From positions 496,001 through 560,000 of the forward strand of contig CAVWNS010000001.1 of NCBI GenBank assembly GCA_963756495.1: a stretch of 64,000 bases of DNA, in the 5' to 3' direction. The position numbers and the translations under genes were made by a program. This document shows positions 63,809 through 64,000 of this stretch, piece by piece. Under the pieces are notes generated by a model, which worked only from the letters and a program-made list of their open reading frames with translations, did no database searches and was not told where the DNA came from. The DNA is from DATFDN01 sp963756495. GTDB lineage: Bacteria; Pseudomonadota; Alphaproteobacteria; Acetobacterales; Acetobacteraceae. How positions within the stretch are numbered: position 1 is the first letter of the stretch; every line of letters starts with the position of its first letter.

Positions 63809-64000
63809 ATGGCGACGCTTCGCGGCGGCGGCGGCCCGCGCTATCGGCACCAGCCGGACGAAATTGTCCCTTATGGAACGGTCAGCGTGGACAAGCTCAC
63901 GCCGATCATCGGCGCGGAGATCGGCGGGGTGGACCTCGCCCGCCCATCGAACCGGCAGATGGACGAGATCCACCGCGCGCTGGCCGAGAACCTGGTCATC
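63809..64000 (+). CDS. TauD/TfdA-family Fe(II)/2-oxoglutarate dioxygenase (N-terminal part, runs off the window)
   Basis: ATG 63809 with AGGAGG upstream. The visible 64 residues include VDKLTPIIGAEIGGVDLARP and QMDEIHRALAENLVI, the conserved N-terminal strand and helix of TauD/TfdA dioxygenases (xxGAEIxGVDL). The HxD iron motif is expected further downstream, outside the window. It directly follows the LLM enzyme gene in the same operon. Confidence 0.85.
   Translation, partial: MATLRGGGGPRYRHQPDEIVPYGTVSVDKLTPIIGAEIGGVDLARPSNRQMDEIHRALAENLVI

Overview
The window is GC-rich (mostly about 65-70% by eye) and reads like the chromosome of an alphaproteobacterium. The clearest marker is the hfq-hflX block with an alphaproteobacterial type of HflX. 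A Rhodospirillales/Acetobacteraceae-like host is a guess from the style of the genes (M20 carbamoylases, GMC dehydrogenases, Liv transporters), not proven. No rRNA, tRNA or CRISPR array was recognised.

Two kinds of DNA alternate. IS-dense, rearranged stretches lie at about 1-3.6 kb, 11.4-23.1 kb, 29.1-31.5 kb and 43.3-51.7 kb. They hold three copies of one IS630-family element, two of an IS701-family element, two of an ISAs1-family element, and single IS630 (second type), IS5, IS1380 and IS1182 elements. Between and inside them lie broken genes: a PD-(D/E)XK-like gene hit twice by the IS630 element, a GMC oxidoreductase split by two stacked ISs, the 3' end of an isocitrate-lyase/PEP-mutase gene, a debranching-enzyme fragment, a beta-lactamase missing its N-terminus, and a 1 kb duplicate of an M20 amidohydrolase gene.

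The quieter stretches carry ordinary genes. (i) 3.7-11.4 kb: a CadC/TPR regulator, a GNAT, then a minus-strand train of peptide ABC transporter genes (DppC-DppD-DppF like, with no DppB and no binding protein), an Xre/MbcA antitoxin, a RES toxin and an M20 amidohydrolase. (ii) 23-29 kb: DUF983, VOC, a MetE-like methyltransferase, CinA, a SnoaL-like protein, and an isonitrile-hydratase-like protein divergent from a GlxA-type regulator. (iii) 31.5-43.3 kb: a two-subunit TPP decarboxylase, HAD-hfq-hflX-IMPase, an extradiol dioxygenase, three small secreted proteins, a PaaE-like reductase, CsbD, YjbQ, GST, YceI and MFS. (iv) 51.7-57.6 kb: a four-gene polyamine-type ABC operon, an acyltransferase and TrmO. 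(v) 57.8 kb to the window end: LivG-LivF-LivH-LivM followed by an SDR, a CMD-family protein, an LLM flavin oxidoreductase and the start of a TauD-like dioxygenase, which looks like an uptake-plus-catabolism operon.

At least a dozen otherwise ordinary genes are broken by a single small indel, usually in a short homopolymer. Near-identical repeat copies in the window (ISAs1, M20) differ from each other only by such indels. That points to sequencing or assembly indels as much as to gene decay, and every pseudogene call below should be read with this in mind. The most unusual structural observations are a 55-bp palindromic element inserted twice, in opposite orientations and apparently in frame, in one IS5 transposase gene; stacked insertions of unrelated ISs at CTAG; a 22-bp direct repeat bracketing a 5.6 kb segment; and a perfect 14-bp palindrome filling most of the -35/-10 spacer of the RES-Xre promoter.
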